From: CAZAGT01 sp964484515 | GTDB taxonomy: Bacteria; Desulfobacterota; DSM-4660; Desulfatiglandales; HGW-15 | DNA length: 7,195 bases | Reading direction: 5' to 3' | NCBI GenBank assembly: GCA_964484515.1 | Contig: CAZAGT010000273.1 | Coordinates: 1 to 7,195, forward strand | Shown here: piece after piece, positions 6,461 through 7,195 of the stretch | How positions within the stretch are numbered: position 1 is the stretch's first letter | How the letters are laid out: each line of letters opens with the position of its first letter | The notes under the pieces: generated by a model | What the model saw: only the letters and a program-made list of their open reading frames with translations | Told to the model about the DNA's origin: nothing | Database searches by the model: none | Translations under genes and position numbers: made by a program

Positions 6461-7195
6461 TTATTCCACAGGACGCAGACCATGCGTCTCACGCAGCCTT
6501 TTCCATAGCTCCTTGACGATCAGGGCGGACGCTTCGTCCTCGTGCAAGTCCGATTCGTCGGCCACCTCTCGGCACGACGCCATCAGATCGTCGTTCCCGG
6601 ACCGAAGGCCAAACCGCCTCTGGACATACTGCCCCAGTTGGAAGTGCAGGGGAGCAAGTTCCTCTTCGCCGATTCTTGATATCGCGGTCTTGGTTTTCAG
6701 AGGTATCTCCGAAAGAAGCCGCTCAACCGCCTCCCCAACGCTCTTTGGAAGATAGTGTTTCAGAACCGTCTTCAGGAGTGTCCTTGTGGCCTCGTAGATC
6801 CTAGGATCCTCGCTTGCCCGTGGGCCGGCCACGTTCAGCGTTCTTATTGTCCGAGCCTCAATCCACGAACTCACAACCTTTGCCGCCGTCTGGTTATCCA
6901 GCTCAGCGAGGTCCATGTGAAGACACGGGCATCTGTGTTTCGCCGCCATCCTCTGCGTCAAGGCCGAGCCGCCTGTCAGCTTGCCGTGAGACGCTATCAA
7001 CGTCCCATCCGAGTCGACGACGTTTAACTCCGTGCGCTGAGCATAGTCTATACTCTTTGTCTCCCTCAGGCGATACGCCTCCGGCAGCTTTCCATCCTCC
7101 GTTCGCCTGCCCTGGGGTATCCATCCACCATGCGGGATACCCATCTCGATCGCAACATCAAGGGCCGCCCTGTCTGCACCGGTTTGTCCGCCTGA
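6461..7195 (-). CDS. cpYpsA-type protein with C-terminal DUF6794-like domain, paralogue 2 (5' end beyond the window)
   Basis: The frame stays open through the right edge, so only the first few residues are missing. The first visible residues read SGGQTGADRAALDVAIEMG, the intact glycine-rich ligand-binding motif of cpYpsA proteins (SLOG fold, commonly annotated 'putative molybdenum carrier'). IPHGGWIPQGRR, NVVDSDGTLIASHG and LNVAGPRASEDPRIYE follow. The C-terminal helical domain (EAVERLLSEIPLK, QYVQRRFGLRSGN, LIVKELWKRLRETH) is the same DUF6794-like domain as in the gene at 1936-2748. Unlike that copy, this one keeps the Thr and Arg of SGGQTGxDR. The internal Met at 7144 lies inside the motif region and is not the true start. 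The gene ends in TAA 36 bases before the hydrolase and probably leads that operon. Role inferred: sensing or binding a nucleotide-like ligand; molybdenum cofactor binding is a legacy label. Confidence 0.88.
   Translation of the reverse strand, partial: SGGQTGADRAALDVAIEMGIPHGGWIPQGRRTEDGKLPEAYRLRETKSIDYAQRTELNVVDSDGTLIASHGKLTGGSALTQRMAAKHRCPCLHMDLAELDNQTAAKVVSSWIEARTIRTLNVAGPRASEDPRIYEATRTLLKTVLKHYLPKSVGEAVERLLSEIPLKTKTAISRIGEEELAPLHFQLGQYVQRRFGLRSGNDDLMASCREVADESDLHEDEASALIVKELWKRLRETHGLRPVE

Overview
The window looks like a bacterial chromosome segment of moderate GC. Intact genes are separated by long, repeat-rich spacers. The gene set (two circularly permuted YpsA-type proteins, an exported Abhydrolase_10-type hydrolase, an ElyC/YdcF-like membrane protein) and the style of the intergenic palindromes remind me of Desulfobacterota (former Deltaproteobacteria, Syntrophobacteria-like). 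That placement is recall-based and weak; there is no rRNA, tRNA or marker gene to fix it.

Layout. Positions 1-1019 hold no convincing gene. They contain two related fold-back (palindromic) repeat elements (1-195, cut by the window edge, and 801-1024), a looser palindromic module (611-697), a stretch resembling REP/RAYT-associated leader DNA (about 550-595), and a minus-strand intrinsic terminator (403-442). A minus-strand coiled-coil ORF of unknown function (1020-1634) follows; its stop codon lies inside the terminal repeat of the second fold-back element. After an unexplained 301-base gap comes the first cpYpsA-type gene (1936-2748, minus). A 344-362 base A/T-rich divergent region, with small palindromes and direct repeats, separates it from a plus-strand ElyC/YdcF-family membrane protein (3111-3860). 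A 503-base spacer with a perfect-stem minus-strand terminator (3923-3964) precedes a large minus-strand secreted alpha/beta hydrolase (4364-6424). This hydrolase sits 36 bases downstream of a second cpYpsA-type gene (6461-7195, running off the right edge), so the two are probably one operon.

The main point of interest is the pair of cpYpsA paralogues. Both carry the same extra C-terminal helical domain (DUF6794-like) and lie about 4 kb apart in the same orientation. The left copy has substitutions in the otherwise conserved glycine-rich ligand-binding motif; the right copy keeps it. The second point is the fold-back element family at the left end, whose hairpin tips have diverged or been filled with different secondary palindromes and which supplies the end of a coding sequence. 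I do not see a complete new defence or metabolic system. The genes do not form one obvious pathway.
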